A stretch of DNA of 64,000 nucleotides, taken from NCBI RefSeq assembly GCF_027497195.1, contig NZ_CP114905.1, forward strand, positions 3,086,001-3,150,000, written 5' to 3'. This stretch comes from Streptomyces sp. WMMC500. Its GTDB lineage: Bacteria; Actinomycetota; Actinomycetes; Streptomycetales; Streptomycetaceae. The notes under the pieces were generated by a model. That model was not told the DNA's origin, did no database searches, and saw only the letters and a list, made by a program, of their open reading frames with translations. Each line of letters opens with the position of its first letter. Position 1 is the first letter of the stretch. Made by a program: the position numbers and the translations under genes. Of the stretch, positions 42,136 to 50,912 are shown piece after piece.

Positions 42136-42264
42136 GCGTCGGACGTCACCCCGCTCATTCTGTGAGAGGTTCTCACGCGGTTGCGGAGGACGGCATGGGT
42201 CGGCCCCGGCCGGTGGCGTGATGCCGCGGGTTCCGGGGCCGTGTTGGTGCGTGGGTGAGGCGCG

Positions 42265-42486
42265 TCAGGCGGCGGGGAACTCGTTCGCCTTGACCGCCGC
42301 CACGAAGGACCGCCAGGCGTCGCCAGTGAAGACGAGGGCGGGGCCGTGGGGGTCCTTGGAGTCGCGTACGGGGACGGTGGGGTGGCCGTCGGCGATCTCG
42401 ATGCAGCTCCCGTTGTTCCCCCCGCTGTAGCTGGACTTACGCCACGACGTCAGTGTCGACGCCACGGCGATGACGTTGTCACGCAT
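42265..42486 (-). CDS. DUF397 domain protein
   Basis: A 73-residue protein with the canonical single motif: TSWRKSSYSGGNNGSCIEIAD, VPVRDSKDPHGPALVFT and DAWRSFVAAVKANEF. GAGGAG precedes the ATG by seven bases and lies inside the end of the XRE gene, whose stop it overlaps by eight bases. It forms the usual regulator-partner pair with that gene. It contrasts with the duplicated DUF397 protein near 10.8 kb. Confidence 0.92.
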   Translation of the reverse strand: MRDNVIAVASTLTSWRKSSYSGGNNGSCIEIADGHPTVPVRDSKDPHGPALVFTGDAWRSFVAAVKANEFPAA

Positions 42487-43288
42487 TGCGGAACTCCTCT
42501 GCTGCCGCCCGTAGGAGAGCGATGGATTCAAACGGAGGCAGTGCGTCCCCCAGCGCGAGCGTGTAGGACGTGACGCACGCCGCAACCCGCGCCGGATCAT
42601 CCAGCAACTGCCCCACGTGCACTCCCTCAACGTATGCCACCGGTGCCATGGCGTCGAACGACATAAGGCTGAGCATGCCCTCCATCAGCGCGTGGGCCCC
42701 CGAGGAGTAGGGGATCACGTGCAGCCGGATGCGCCCGGTATCAACCAGGCCGAGGATGTGCTCCACCTGTTCGGCCATGACCGCGCGGCCACCGACCACA
42801 CGCCGGATGACGGCCTCGTCGAGGACTGTCCACACGGCCGGAGACTGCGGATCGTCGAGGAGTTGGGCCCGTTCAAGCCGGTTGACCACTCGTCGGTCAA
42901 GTTCCTCCACCGTGTGGTTGGGCTGTGCGGCCCGGAAGAGGGCGCGCGCATAGTCGGGTGTCTGGAGCAACCCGGGGACGGCCAGGGCGGCGAACTCCTT
43001 GATGACGACCGCTAATTGCTCCAGCTCCGCCGCCTCCGCGAAGTGGTCCGCGTAACGTCCCTCAAGGTTCACCAGCCAGCGCGCGAAGAACCCGTCGGTG
43101 CCCAGGGCCTGGTCGATCCGGTGGGCGTCCTCCGTCCGGGGCAGCCTCCGCCCCGCCTCGAAGTGGCTGATCAGCGTGGGAGAACACACCACCACCTCGG
43201 CCAGCGCCTCCTGCGTCATGCCCTTCGCCAGCCGCCGGAGCCTCAACTCCTCGCCGTACTTCTGGCGCGGGGTCTTACACGTCTCCAT
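42479..43288 (-). CDS. XRE-family regulator with DUF5753 domain
   Basis: A 269-residue regulator. The helix-turn-helix is at residues about 12-66 (YGEELRLRRLAKGMTQEALAEVV, then CSPTLISHFEAGRRLPR). DUF5753 follows from about residue 90 with FAALAVPGLLQTPDYARALF, VWTVLDEAVIRRVVGG, RIRLHVIPYSSGAHALMEGMLSLMSF and the C-terminal ESIALLRAAAEEF. GGGAGGTGAG directly before the ATG fixes the start. It is transcribed with the DUF397 gene and is divergent from a small Cys-containing protein gene. Confidence 0.92.
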   Translation of the reverse strand: METCKTPRQKYGEELRLRRLAKGMTQEALAEVVVCSPTLISHFEAGRRLPRTEDAHRIDQALGTDGFFARWLVNLEGRYADHFAEAAELEQLAVVIKEFAALAVPGLLQTPDYARALFRAAQPNHTVEELDRRVVNRLERAQLLDDPQSPAVWTVLDEAVIRRVVGGRAVMAEQVEHILGLVDTGRIRLHVIPYSSGAHALMEGMLSLMSFDAMAPVAYVEGVHVGQLLDDPARVAACVTSYTLALGDALPPFESIALLRAAAEEFRNA

Positions 43289-43401
43289 CTCACCTCCCAC
43301 TTGAACGACGCACTGTCAGCCGAACAACTCTGGTGCACCGTAGTCGCACCCAGTCACGCTTGATGCACAGAAAGCAATGATTCCACAGAAAGAGCGAATT
43401 C

Positions 43402-43791
43402 ATGGGTGAGGAAGCTCAGTGCAGGGAATGCCTGCGACTCGCCGTGCATCTGCGCAACGCCATCACCACGCGGGACGGCTCCAAGGAGACAGACGCCCGT
43501 GTGCTCATCAAGCGCCACAAGCGAGAGGCGCACTCGGCGGAAGGCTACGGCCCCGAGGATGAGGTTCGCGCAGACGTCATCCTGGGCAGGGTCCTCCGGC
43601 GCGACGCCAAGGTCCTGCCCTTCACCGCCGACGACGGCGCGCGGGTGGTCGTCCCCCTCCGCGGAGAACCGGGGACGACCAGCAACCTGGAGCTGACCCG
43701 CAGCGACGCCGAGCATTTGTGTGCGCGGTTGGAGTTCCTTCTCGACGGAGGCCGAAGCCTTGATAGGTACGCGCAGCGTTACGGCGTCTGA
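43402..43791 (+). CDS. Small hypothetical protein with N-terminal CxxC
   Basis: A 129-residue soluble protein opening MGEEAQCRECLRLAVHLRNAI, where a CxxC pair may bind metal. A charged Lys/Arg/His segment follows (VLIKRHKREAHSAEGYG), then a compact C-terminal half (VLPFTADDGARVVVPLRGEPG, LTRSDAEHLCARLEFLL). I do not recognise a family. It is divergent from the XRE regulator and could be its target. The following 220 bp hold no supportable gene. Confidence 0.55.
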   Translation: MGEEAQCRECLRLAVHLRNAITTRDGSKETDARVLIKRHKREAHSAEGYGPEDEVRADVILGRVLRRDAKVLPFTADDGARVVVPLRGEPGTTSNLELTRSDAEHLCARLEFLLDGGRSLDRYAQRYGV

Positions 43792-44014
43792 GTCAGCGGC
43801 AGCAGCGGCGGCGTGAGCAGAGTGCGCCTTCGGGCGGGAACAGCCCACCGCCACACTCGAAAGTGCCGCCGCCTCGCCGTTCCGCATCGCGGCGACGCGT
43901 GTCAGCGCGATGCCGGGGATGTCGGCGTGTGTGAACGGCTGCGGACTGTCCGGCGATCCAGAGGCCGGGTGCAAAACAGGGCTTCGGCGTCGTCGCGTGA
44001 CGTCCGTTTCGTGA

Positions 44015-44299
44015 TCACGTGAGTCCGAGGAGGGCAAGAGGTCGGCTGGCGTTGCGCCGGAGGCCGGCGGCGTTGCTGCTCTTCCCGGCGAGGCGAAGGG
44101 CGCCGTTGGCGAGGTTGCGCCAAGTCGCCATGGCGCGGGGTACGGAGCCGGTTCGTAGCTGCGAGGCGTCCTCGGCGAACGTCACGTCTCGGACGTGGTG
44201 CAGGGCTTCGATCTTCCGGCGGCTGCGGATCAGCGTAGCGAGCTCGGCGGGCGTGGCCTGCTCCGCAGTGAGGCTGGTGACCGCGTAGACGGTCCTCAT
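44015..44299 (-). pseudogene. C-terminal fragment of an ISAs1/IS4-like transposase
   Basis: About 95 codons read [20 protein letters not shown], then [18 protein letters not shown], then [19 protein letters not shown] and stop after LALLGLT. This is the typical end of H-repeat/ISAs1 transposases, including the final catalytic Glu region (FAEDASQ). The N-terminal two-thirds, including the first two acidic residues, is absent, and no inverted repeats are seen. It is a dead remnant. Confidence 0.8.
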
Positions 44300-44382
44300 G
44301 CTGACCCCTGGTACGGCGCCGGGATGCTCGCGGAGTCGGTCAAGACAAGCGGGATCGGCGATGGCGCGTCGGCAGAGACGGT

Positions 44383-44604
44383 TTATTCGCCCGCGGTGTC
44401 CTCGGCCTCCCAGCGAAGCAGGTCGCCCGGCTGGCACTTGAGCACCTCGCAGAGCGCGGCGAGCGTCGCAAAGCGCACCGCCTTGGCGCGGCCGTTCTTG
44501 AGTACCGCCAGATTGGCGGGCGTGATCCCCACGCGGTCCGCGAGCTCGCCCACGGACATCTTCCGCCTGGCCAGCATGACGTCGATGTCGACGGCGATCG
44601 GCAT
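44383..44604 (-). CDS. Small XRE/Cro-type regulator
   Basis: A 73-residue DNA-binding protein that is a single helix-turn-helix domain: [40 protein letters not shown] and [19 protein letters not shown]. This is the YozG-like type usually encoded behind a DUF2975 membrane protein. Its ATG overlaps the stop of that gene (TGATG), so the two are coupled. It probably binds the CTATCGA/TCGATAG palindrome upstream of the operon and autoregulates. Confidence 0.9.
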   Translation of the reverse strand: MPIAVDIDVMLARRKMSVGELADRVGITPANLAVLKNGRAKAVRFATLAALCEVLKCQPGDLLRWEAEDTAGE

Positions 44605-45095
44605 CAGATCACCTCGTCCAACTCGGCCTGCATCTGTGCCGCTTCGACGTAGCGCGCGACGGCCTGGGCGAGCAGCATCCGCAGCACGAGCACGATGAGC
44701 GCGACGCCCAGGATGGCCACGCCAACCCCGCCCATGATGAGGGTGACGCCCGGGTCGTCCCGCTGGCCCGGCGCGTTCAGGGCCGTGACCGTGAACCACA
44801 CGAGAGCGGCCGCAACGATCGCGCCGATGATGACGTCCACGTACCGGAAGGCGGCGTGGGAGAACACGGTTTCGCGCCGCACCATCGTTGCCAGTCGCCA
44901 TACACAGACCAGTGCGACCTGGGCCGTCCCGATGCCCAGGATCGTGATCACCCGCAGCGGGGTCAGCGGGAGCGACCCGTCCTCCGGGTCGCTCCCGCTG
45001 ACCAACGCCCACACCATCAGTGCCTGTACGAACACGGTGCCGGTGAGCACCACCACCAGCACGACGCGCAGCGCACGCACCGTCAGCTTTCCCAT
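44604..45095 (-). CDS. DUF2975-type membrane protein
   Basis: A 163-residue membrane protein with four segments: [58 protein letters not shown] and [21 protein letters not shown]. The pattern, the charged cytoplasmic end and the downstream small XRE gene identify the DUF2975/XRE pairing. The ATG is chosen for GGGAGGA ten bases before it; earlier in-frame starts would add a non-hydrophobic tail. The membrane protein probably senses a signal and sequesters or modulates the regulator. Confidence 0.85.
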   Translation of the reverse strand: MGKLTVRALRVVLVVVLTGTVFVQALMVWALVSGSDPEDGSLPLTPLRVITILGIGTAQVALVCVWRLATMVRRETVFSHAAFRYVDVIIGAIVAAALVWFTVTALNAPGQRDDPGVTLIMGGVGVAILGVALIVLVLRMLLAQAVARYVEAAQMQAELDEVI

Positions 45096-45127
45096 GACCC
45101 ATCCTCCCATCGAGCTACGATGGGAAT

Positions 45128-45144
45128 CTATCGAATATCGATAG
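45128..45144. promoter_or_regulatory. Operator palindrome upstream of the DUF2975/XRE operon
   Basis: CTATCGAATATCGATAG has perfect 7-bp arms around ATA. It lies 33 bp upstream of the DUF2975 start, in the core promoter position, and is the natural candidate site for the XRE protein of the operon. Confidence 0.65.
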
Positions 45145-45339
45145 GCGAAGCAAGGACTGGGCGCAGGCGGGCGGCGGTCCCGCACCACGGCGGGATGCCG
45201 CCGCCCCCTCCCACGGCATGCCCGATGCCAAGGTTTCCGATCTTGCCGAAGTCGACCACGCTTAGTACTCCAGTCTGGTTTCGCGATCTATTTGGGCGTG
45301 CACAACGGACGGTGGAACTGGATCATGGAGTGACACCGA

Positions 45340-45662
45340 ATGACTGACGTTGTACCCGAGGTTGAGAACGAGGCGGCGGCGGAGGCTGGTGGCCGGGAGC
45401 CGGTGGTGGATGACCAGTTGATCGGGATGCTGGTCGACCGGGCTCGGGTGGAGGGCCTGCATCTGATCGGTGAGGGCGGGCTGCCGCAGCAGCGGACCAA
45501 GTGGGTGATCGAGTCCGCCCTTGATGGGGAGATGACCGATCACCTCGGCTACGAGAAGCACCATGCGGCCGGCCGGGAGAGGGAACCTTCGAGCCGCAGC
45601 TCGTGAAGAAGCGGCAGCGGCGGCTGACCGGCGTGGACGAGATGGTGCTCTCACTGTCCGAA
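45340..45662 (+). pseudogene. IS256-family transposase, N-terminal remnant with internal deletion
   Basis: The first 75 codons include LPQQRTKWVIESALDGEMTD followed by HLGYEKH, the well-known N-terminal block of IS256 (Mutator-type) transposases. The sequence then jumps frame into EPQLVKKRQRRLTGVDEMVL followed by SLS, which normally lies about 30 residues further on, so the NSRNGTRSKT to EVPRDRDG part is deleted. Homology stops after LSLSELGG, leaving less than a third of the gene and no catalytic residues. Confidence 0.8.
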
Positions 45663-46033
45663 CTCGGGGGGACCCACCCTCGAAACCAGCACAAATCACC
45701 TACCCGGCCAGACTTTCGCCCGAAGGCGCGCACTCGCCCCCCCCCGGAGGCGCCGGCCGCCACCCAGGCCACCCCGGGTGAACGCAGCCGGGTCCCAGAA
45801 GGCGCGTCCCCGGTGGCATCGGTGCAGGACGTGGTCCCAAGACGAAAGAGCCCGTCCCAGCCTGCCTGTTCGTCGGCAGCCGCCAGGGTGGCGACGGTAC
45901 GGGGGTCGGCGAGTCACCGAAGTCGGGGATGTTGACGGAGGAGCACATCCTCGCGGGATGCGCGGCTGGGCCGCGAAAGGAAAATCAGACTCGCAACGAG
46001 ACCACCTTGCCGTCCGTGAGAAGATCAGCGGCT
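45663..46033. other. Gene-free gap after the IS256 remnant
   Basis: There are 371 bp with no convincing frame on either strand, no transposase motif and no clear terminator. The A/G-rich stretch near 45.97-46.02 kb may contain the promoter and ribosome site of the following gene. Confidence 0.4.
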
Positions 46034-47035
46034 GTGATAGACGCTCCGCATCGGCTGCTGTGTCGGCTTGACGAATACTTCCACCTCAGCGTTGTCGCCT
46101 GCCCGAACGACTTGAGCGTGGTACTGGCCGGGGCGGGCGCGACCGGCAACAACGATCTCGGTGAGGTGCTGCTGCTGCGGCCGGATCCCGAGGCCGAAGA
46201 GCCGGACCAGATTGCCGTACTGGCGAAACAGTCGACGGCGGTGGACGCGGTGTTCAGTCCTGACGGTGCGCAGGTGACCGTCGGGTACGCGGACGTTGGC
46301 GGTGGCGGCGATTCTCCGGGAACATACGGCCTCGACGGAGTCCTCCGACACAGGTTCGCCGTCGGCGGCGTACCTGAGGAGGAGGATGACGACCGGGACG
46401 GCGACCTGGACTTCGACGACCTGGATTTCGACCGGCTCGCCCGGTCCGGCGACGGGCGATGGCTCGCCAGCGGCAGCCCGGTGGCGAAGGCGGTGAACGT
46501 GGCCGACTCGGTTACCGGTCGTGTGCTGCTGACCGTGCCGGATGCGAGCGGGCCTGTCGCGCTGGACCACACCGGTCGGCGTCTGGCGTACGCCCGGCCG
46601 GACGGCCGGGTCTCGGTGCGGGAGGTGACACCCGGTGCTGCCCTGTCCACCTGGGAGACCGGCCTTCCCGCGGTGCACGCGCTGGCGTTCTCCCCGGACG
46701 GTGGCGGGCTTGTTGCAGCCGGTGGAGACCGTCCGACCGCTTGTCTGTTCACAGCGGACGGGGAGCGAACGGACGTGAAGGTGGCCGATCCCGCACTCAC
46801 GATCGATGCCACGCTGCCCTGGGCGGCGCTGTACACACGAGCGTGCTGGACCAGCCGCGGCCCGGTCGTCTTCACCGCTGACGACTACCTGGCCGTGCTG
46901 TTCGACGCCACCAACGGCCACGTGCTCGGGACCGGCTCCGACCAGATCGTCGCCTCGTTCACCCCGGATGGTCGAGTATTCATCGCCTCGGGCCCGGATG
47001 GCATCCGCGCCTGGTCCTTCGATTCTCTCGCCTGA
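46034..47035 (+). CDS. WD40/beta-propeller-like repeat protein
   Basis: A 333-residue soluble protein. Repeated segments of the type AVFSPDGAQVTVGYAD, ARSGDGRWLASGSPVAKAV, ALDHTGRRLAYARPDGRVSV, ALAFSPDGGGLVAAGGDRP and ASFTPDGRVFIASGPDGIRAW show at least five beta-propeller blades. A very acidic insertion (EEEDDDRDGDLDFDDLDFD, about residues 116-134) interrupts the third blade. The GTG follows GAGAAGATC. No export signal is seen, so it is probably a cytoplasmic scaffold of unknown partners. Confidence 0.7.
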   Translation: MIDAPHRLLCRLDEYFHLSVVACPNDLSVVLAGAGATGNNDLGEVLLLRPDPEAEEPDQIAVLAKQSTAVDAVFSPDGAQVTVGYADVGGGGDSPGTYGLDGVLRHRFAVGGVPEEEDDDRDGDLDFDDLDFDRLARSGDGRWLASGSPVAKAVNVADSVTGRVLLTVPDASGPVALDHTGRRLAYARPDGRVSVREVTPGAALSTWETGLPAVHALAFSPDGGGLVAAGGDRPTACLFTADGERTDVKVADPALTIDATLPWAALYTRACWTSRGPVVFTADDYLAVLFDATNGHVLGTGSDQIVASFTPDGRVFIASGPDGIRAWSFDSLA

Positions 47036-47221
47036 CGCCGCTGCCCGCGCTCTGCCGCTGCCAGGCGGTGGCGACCGGCGGGGTCACGGCGTCGCCGGGG
47101 ACGTCGACGATGGCGGCGAACAGGTGGGTGCCTTGTTCGGGGTCCCGGGGGTGAGGGTCCGGCGATCTGCCCGGAGCAGAGTGAGAGGGCGCGCCGGCGG
47201 CCGGGCCGCCATGCTGGGCAG

Positions 47222-47638
47222 ATGCACGACCACGATCACACCGAGAGCCTCCGCGCGGCAGAACGGCGCCTCCAGGCCGCCCAGCTCGCCTCCGACGTCG
47301 ACGCACTGTCCGAGCTGCTCGACGACGAGGGCCGGTTCACCGGGCCGGACGGACACCTCTACACGAAGGCCGACGACCTACGCGCCCACGAGACCGGCCA
47401 CCAGGTGCTGACCAGCCTCAGGGAAGAGGACCTGCGGGTGCTTGCCACCGCCGGCACCGGCGTCACCTGGTTCCTCGGCACGCTGGAGGGCTCGGTCGGC
47501 GGGCAGCCGTTGCGTGCGCGGTTGCGCTACACCCGGACGTGGCTCCGCGACCGGGCGGGCTGGAAGATCATCGCGGCGCACGCCACCTTCGCCACCGACA
47601 CACCCCCGGGCACCGGCGACGGCCCGCACCGCGGCTGA
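47222..47638 (+). CDS. NTF2-like protein (SnoaL/DUF4440 type)
   Basis: A 138-residue protein of the cone-shaped NTF2-like fold. A His/Asp-rich start is followed by LRAAERRLQAAQLASDVDAL, SELLDDEGRFTGPDGHLYTK, VTWFLGTLEGSVGGQPLRAR and RYTRTWLRDRAGWKIIAAHA, matching DUF4440. It is soluble. Such proteins bind or transform small ligands, or act in signalling. The preceding 186 bp hold no gene. Confidence 0.85.
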   Translation: MHDHDHTESLRAAERRLQAAQLASDVDALSELLDDEGRFTGPDGHLYTKADDLRAHETGHQVLTSLREEDLRVLATAGTGVTWFLGTLEGSVGGQPLRARLRYTRTWLRDRAGWKIIAAHATFATDTPPGTGDGPHRG

Positions 47639-47668
47639 GCCGCCGAGCCGGTCGAGTCGGCTTGCCGC

Positions 47669-47688
47669 CATGAGTACACGTACTCATG
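47669..47688. promoter_or_regulatory. 20-bp operator-like palindrome
   Basis: CATGAGTACACGTACTCATG has perfect 9-bp arms separated by AC. It lies 32 bp before the start of the small membrane protein gene and 30 bp after the NTF2-like gene. The size and symmetry fit a TetR-family site; no TetR gene is adjacent. It contains an in-frame ATG that could extend the next gene N-terminally. Confidence 0.55.
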
Positions 47689-47720
47689 CCATGTCCCCCC
47701 GCGCCGCGGACCATGGCTCC

Positions 47721-48158
47721 ATGAGACAACTCTCCGCCGTCGCGGCCGTGGGTCTCGTGCTGTCCTGCCCGGTCTGGGTGTGGTGGGCCGTCGGTCAGCA
47801 GGACGCCGACTTCGACGACCTGGACTACGCCGTCCGACCGCCGGAACTGCCCTCGGGGCTGGAGCCCGTGCTCGGCATCGGCGGACTGATCACCACCGTC
47901 GTATGCGCGGCCGTGCTCCTGGTCGCCACCAGCCTGGAGTGGTTCGACTGGCGGTGGTGGCAGGTGATCGGCCCGCTGGTCCTCGCCGGGATCGGCGCGG
48001 CGGTCGGCTGGCGGATCCTCACGGCCGGGTGCGTCGGCGCCAACATCGGCGCCGGGTTCGTGGTGGTTGTCGGGTCGCCGGCCCTGATCGCGGTGCTCGC
48101 CTGGGCGGCCGTACGAAGCCTCCAGTTGACCCGGGACCCGCGCCGGCGCCGGGGCTGA
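47721..48158 (+). CDS. Small integral membrane protein
   Basis: A 145-residue protein with four membrane segments: VAAVGLVLSCPVWVWWAV (about 6-23), VLGIGGLITTVVCAAVLLVAT (about 52-72), WWQVIGPLVLAGIGAAVGW (about 79-97) and GAGFVVVVGSPALIAVLAWAA (about 110-130). An acidic extracytoplasmic loop (DADFDDLDYAV) follows segment one. The family is not recognised. The start at MRQLSAV puts the first helix at the N-terminus; an earlier ATG inside the upstream palindrome is less likely. Confidence 0.7.
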   Translation: MRQLSAVAAVGLVLSCPVWVWWAVGQQDADFDDLDYAVRPPELPSGLEPVLGIGGLITTVVCAAVLLVATSLEWFDWRWWQVIGPLVLAGIGAAVGWRILTAGCVGANIGAGFVVVVGSPALIAVLAWAAVRSLQLTRDPRRRRG

Positions 48159-48235
48159 ACCGCGTACGCGCACGAGAACCGCGACCGCGGAACGGCACCG
48201 CCACCGGCGTACCGGCGGAGGTTCAGGCCGGCGCG

Positions 48236-48541
48236 TCACCAGCTCGACTTGCGGACGCCGGGCAGGTGTCCGGCGTGGGCGTGGGTGCGGAGGTTGATGC
48301 GCGACAGGCCGAAGGCGCGGAAGTAGCCGCGGGGGCGGCCGTCGACGCCGTCGCGGTTGCGTACCCGGGTGGGGCTGGCGTCGCGAGGTTGCGCCCGCAG
48401 CTCACGCTGGGCCGCCTCGCGCACGTCAGGCGGCGTGGAGGGCTTGCGGATGAGTTCCTTCAGTTCTGCGCGGCGCGCGGCGTAGCGGGCGACGACGGCC
48501 CGCCGCCGCTCGTTCTTCGCGATCTTGCTGGTCTTCGCCAT
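48236..48541 (-). CDS. rpsN: 30S ribosomal protein S14, zinc-independent paralogue
   Basis: A 101-residue ribosomal protein: [21 protein letters not shown], the central [19 protein letters not shown] and the end [20 protein letters not shown] followed by [14 protein letters not shown]. The longer form with no CxxC motifs is the C-minus type that replaces the zinc-binding S14 when zinc is scarce. Its ATG overlaps the stop codon of the L28 gene (ATGA), forming a typical Zur-controlled ribosomal operon. Confidence 0.96.
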   Translation of the reverse strand: MAKTSKIAKNERRRAVVARYAARRAELKELIRKPSTPPDVREAAQRELRAQPRDASPTRVRNRDGVDGRPRGYFRAFGLSRINLRTHAHAGHLPGVRKSSW

Positions 48542-48777
48542 CAGATCTTCTCCCCCCGGGCGCGCATCCGCGCGACCGCGCTCTCGATGCCCATGACGTC
48601 GATGGCCTTGATGCCCTTGGCACTCAGCGTCAGCCGGACGTACCGGCGCTCGCTGGGCAGCCAGTAGCGCTTGCGCTGGATGTTGGGGTCGAAGCGCCGG
48701 CGGGTGCGGCGGTGGGAGTGGGAGACGTTGTTGCCGAAGCCGGGCGTGCGCCCCGTCATCTGGCATCGGGCAGACAT
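48541..48777 (-). CDS. rpmB: 50S ribosomal protein L28, zinc-independent paralogue
   Basis: A 78-residue ribosomal protein with [21 protein letters not shown] and [20 protein letters not shown], characteristic of L28. The zinc-ribbon cysteines are lost: only one Cys remains (SARCQMTGR). It is therefore the C-minus paralogue expressed under zinc limitation, freeing zinc held by the ribosome. GGAGGAAC lies upstream of the ATG. It is the first gene of the L28-S14 operon, with a Zur-like box about 50-70 bp upstream. Confidence 0.95.
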   Translation of the reverse strand: MSARCQMTGRTPGFGNNVSHSHRRTRRRFDPNIQRKRYWLPSERRYVRLTLSAKGIKAIDVMGIESAVARMRARGEKI

Positions 48778-48827
48778 CGGGCGGTTCCTCCGATCGGTGG
48801 GTTCCTGCGGCCTGAGAGGACCATACA

Positions 48828-48848
48828 TGAAAATGAAAACCGTTACGA
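48828..48848. promoter_or_regulatory. Zur-box-like sequence between rpmB operon and L31 remnant
   Basis: TGAAAATGAAAACCG and the overlapping TGAAAACCGTTACGA resemble one and a half copies of the streptomycete Zur box (TGAAAATGATTTTCA). The site lies between the divergent L28 and L31-like starts, where Zur boxes normally control such genes. The symmetry is imperfect. Confidence 0.5.
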
Positions 48849-48892
48849 TATCTACTGCGGGGCATCGAAGAGCGCTGAAGGGAGCCCCCCAG

Positions 48893-49110
48893 ATGCAGCC
48901 TGGCATCCACCCCTCCTACGGCCCCGTCGTCTTCCGCGACCGGGCCGCGAACTTCGCCTTCCTCACCCGCACAGCGGCCGTCGAGTCCCTGCTGCGCGCC
49001 GTGCCCGGCGCCGTCGCCGTCCACCACGACCTGGAGGCGGTCGAGGGCAACCGCATGCCCCGCACCGTGCGCGACGCCGACGGCGTACGGGACCGGGGCC
49101 GGCCCCGCAT
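48893..49110 (+). pseudogene. Chimeric remnant: L31 type B N-terminus joined to a CobW-like GTPase fragment
   Basis: The first 27 codons ([27 protein letters not shown]) are the N-terminus of zinc-independent ribosomal protein L31 (RpmE2). The frame continues directly into [20 protein letters not shown], then [15 protein letters not shown], which matches the region after the P-loop in CobW-family GTPases of Zur regulons ([16 protein letters not shown] type). It then loses homology and runs out. The L31 body and the CobW start, including the P-loop, are missing. An in-frame deletion in an ancestral rpmE2 - cobW operon explains it. AAGGGAG still precedes the ATG. Confidence 0.65.
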
Positions 49111-49141
49111 GTCGCCGTCGGCTGACGCACACGCGCACGAT

Positions 49142-49174
49142 CTCGGCCCCGGGGACGGAATCTCCGGGGCCGAG
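49142..49174. terminator. Hairpin after the ABC permease gene
   Basis: An 11-bp perfect stem CTCGGCCCCGG/CCGGGGCCGAG with an 11-nt loop lies 42 bp beyond the stop of the minus-strand permease gene and can also end transcription of the chimeric remnant. Confidence 0.7.
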
Positions 49175-49215
49175 GCATGCGGGCGTTGGGCACAGCCGTT
49201 CAGTCGAGGCGCTCG

Positions 49216-50145
49216 TCAGCCCCCGGCCGGTCCGGCCGCGGCCGGAGCGTTCGGCTCCTCCCTCGCTACGGGCGCGTCGCCGCCCGTCCGGCGCATGTCG
49301 CGCTTGCGGCGCCCGGCGAGCAGCCCGTGGCGGGGTGCGAAGAGCCAGCACAGGACGAAGGCGCCGGTGGCGACGAGGACGATGAGTCCGCCGGCGGCGA
49401 GGTTGCGGTGGTACGAGAGGTACAGGCCGACGATCGCGGAGCCGGCGCCGATGGCCGGGGCCAGGGCCATCATCGCGCCGATGCGGTCGGTCAGCAGCCG
49501 TGCGCAGGCGGCGGGGGTGATGAGTAGGGCGAGGACGAGGATGTTGCCGACGGCCTGGAGGGCGATGACGACGGTGACCGTGACGAGCGCGTAGAGCAGG
49601 ATGTCCAGGCCGAAGACCGGCAGGCCCGCGGACCTTGCGGTTTCGCGGTCGAGGCTGACGGTGACCAGTTCCTTGTGCACGGCCGCGGCGGCGAGCAGGA
49701 CGACCGCGCCCATCACGGCGACGGTGCGGACGTCGCCGTTGCTGATGCCGAGGATCTGGCCGAAGAGGAACGACTCCAGGGAGCCGCTGTAGCCGGGGGC
49801 GGTGCTGAGGATGACGATGCCCAGGCCGAAGGCGGCGGCGAAGAACACGCCGATGACGCTGTCCTCCTTCAGCCGGCGGTTCTGCGAGAACACCGCGACC
49901 GCGAGCGCGGTGAGCAGTCCGGCCACCGCCCCGCCGACGACGAGGTTGAACTCCAGGACGAAGGCCACGGCGACCCCGGGGAAGACCGCGTGGGAGACGG
50001 CGTCGCCGATGAAGGCCATGCCGCGCAGCACGACGTGGCAGCCGACGACGCCGGAGACGATGCTGCACATGACCGCGACGGCGAACGCCCGCTGCATGAA
50101 CACGTGCTGCCACGGGTCGGTGAGGAAGTCGGCGACGGCGCTCAC
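49216..50145 (-). CDS. Metal ABC transporter permease, anchored-repeat type (ZnuB-like, cf. TIGR03770)
   Basis: A 309-residue inner-membrane protein of the ABC-3 family, with eight to nine segments between residues about 15 and 280. [25 protein letters not shown] is the conserved coupling region near residue 40, and [23 protein letters not shown] follows near residue 210. The C-terminus is a cytoplasmic Arg/Pro/Ala-rich tail. It carries Zn2+ (or Mn2+) delivered by the repeat-bearing binding protein encoded two genes upstream. It is the last gene of a six-gene minus-strand cluster and overlaps the ATPase stop (GTGA). Confidence 0.92.
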   Translation of the reverse strand: MSAVADFLTDPWQHVFMQRAFAVAVMCSIVSGVVGCHVVLRGMAFIGDAVSHAVFPGVAVAFVLEFNLVVGGAVAGLLTALAVAVFSQNRRLKEDSVIGVFFAAAFGLGIVILSTAPGYSGSLESFLFGQILGISNGDVRTVAVMGAVVLLAAAAVHKELVTVSLDRETARSAGLPVFGLDILLYALVTVTVVIALQAVGNILVLALLITPAACARLLTDRIGAMMALAPAIGAGSAIVGLYLSYHRNLAAGGLIVLVATGAFVLCWLFAPRHGLLAGRRKRDMRRTGGDAPVAREEPNAPAAAGPAGG

Positions 50146-50912
50146 CGGTTGACTCCCAGTGAGGTCAGCAGCGCCTCGGACCTGGTCACGCCGAAGGCGC
50201 GCAGCCAGATCGCGGGGTCGCGCAGGGCGGCGGGTTCGCCGTCGGCGACGACGGTGCGGTTGAGCAGGCACAGCCGGGTGGCGATGTCGGCGGCCTGGGG
50301 GAGGTCGTGGGTGGTCATCAGCAGGGCTTTGCCCTCCGTGCGCAGGCCGGTGAAGAGGTCGGTGAGCAACTCCTGGGTGGGCACGTCGAGTCCGGTGAAC
50401 GGTTCGTCGAGCAGGAGCAGCCCGGGGCGTACGGCAAGGGCACGGGCGACCAGCACGCGCTGGCGCTGCCCGCCGGACAGCTCGCCGATGGGGCGGTCGC
50501 GCAGCCCGGTCATCGCCACCCGCTCCAGCGCGTCGTCGACGGCCTCGCGGTCGGCGCGGCCGGGGCGGCGCAGCCAGCCGACGAGGTGGGTGCGGCCGGT
50601 CATCACGGCTTTGTGCACGGGCAGCGGGAAGTCCCAGGCGAACTCGTGGCGCTGGGGGACGTAGCCGACGCTGCCGCGACCCCGCACCGCGGGCTGCCCC
50701 GCCAGGTCGATCGTGCCCGAGGAGGGGATGAGCAGGCCGAGGACGGCGCGCAGCAGGGTGGTCTTGCCGGCCCCGTTCGGGCCGATCAGGCCGACCAGCT
50801 CCCCGGCCCGTACGGCCAGGTCGACGTCCTCGATCGCCATCCGCCCGCCGAGTTCCACGCCGAGGCCGCGGACGTCGAGCACCGGCGGCGTCTCGCGCAC
50901 CGTGGCGGTCAC
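50142..50912 (-). CDS. Metal ABC transporter ATPase, anchored-repeat type (ZnuC-like, cf. TIGR03771)
   Basis: A 256-residue ATPase. Walker A is GPNGAGKTT (about 44-52), the Q-loop is VPQRHEF, the signature is [15 protein letters not shown] (about 145) and Walker B is [12 protein letters not shown] (about 168), with the H-loop TTHDL. It groups by context with the TIGR03771 proteins that serve transporters whose binding protein contains surface-anchored repeats. The GTG overlaps the stop of the upstream repeat protein gene, and its own stop overlaps the permease start. Confidence 0.92.
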   Translation of the reverse strand: MTATVRETPPVLDVRGLGVELGGRMAIEDVDLAVRAGELVGLIGPNGAGKTTLLRAVLGLLIPSSGTIDLAGQPAVRGRGSVGYVPQRHEFAWDFPLPVHKAVMTGRTHLVGWLRRPGRADREAVDDALERVAMTGLRDRPIGELSGGQRQRVLVARALAVRPGLLLLDEPFTGLDVPTQELLTDLFTGLRTEGKALLMTTHDLPQAADIATRLCLLNRTVVADGEPAALRDPAIWLRAFGVTRSEALLTSLGVNR

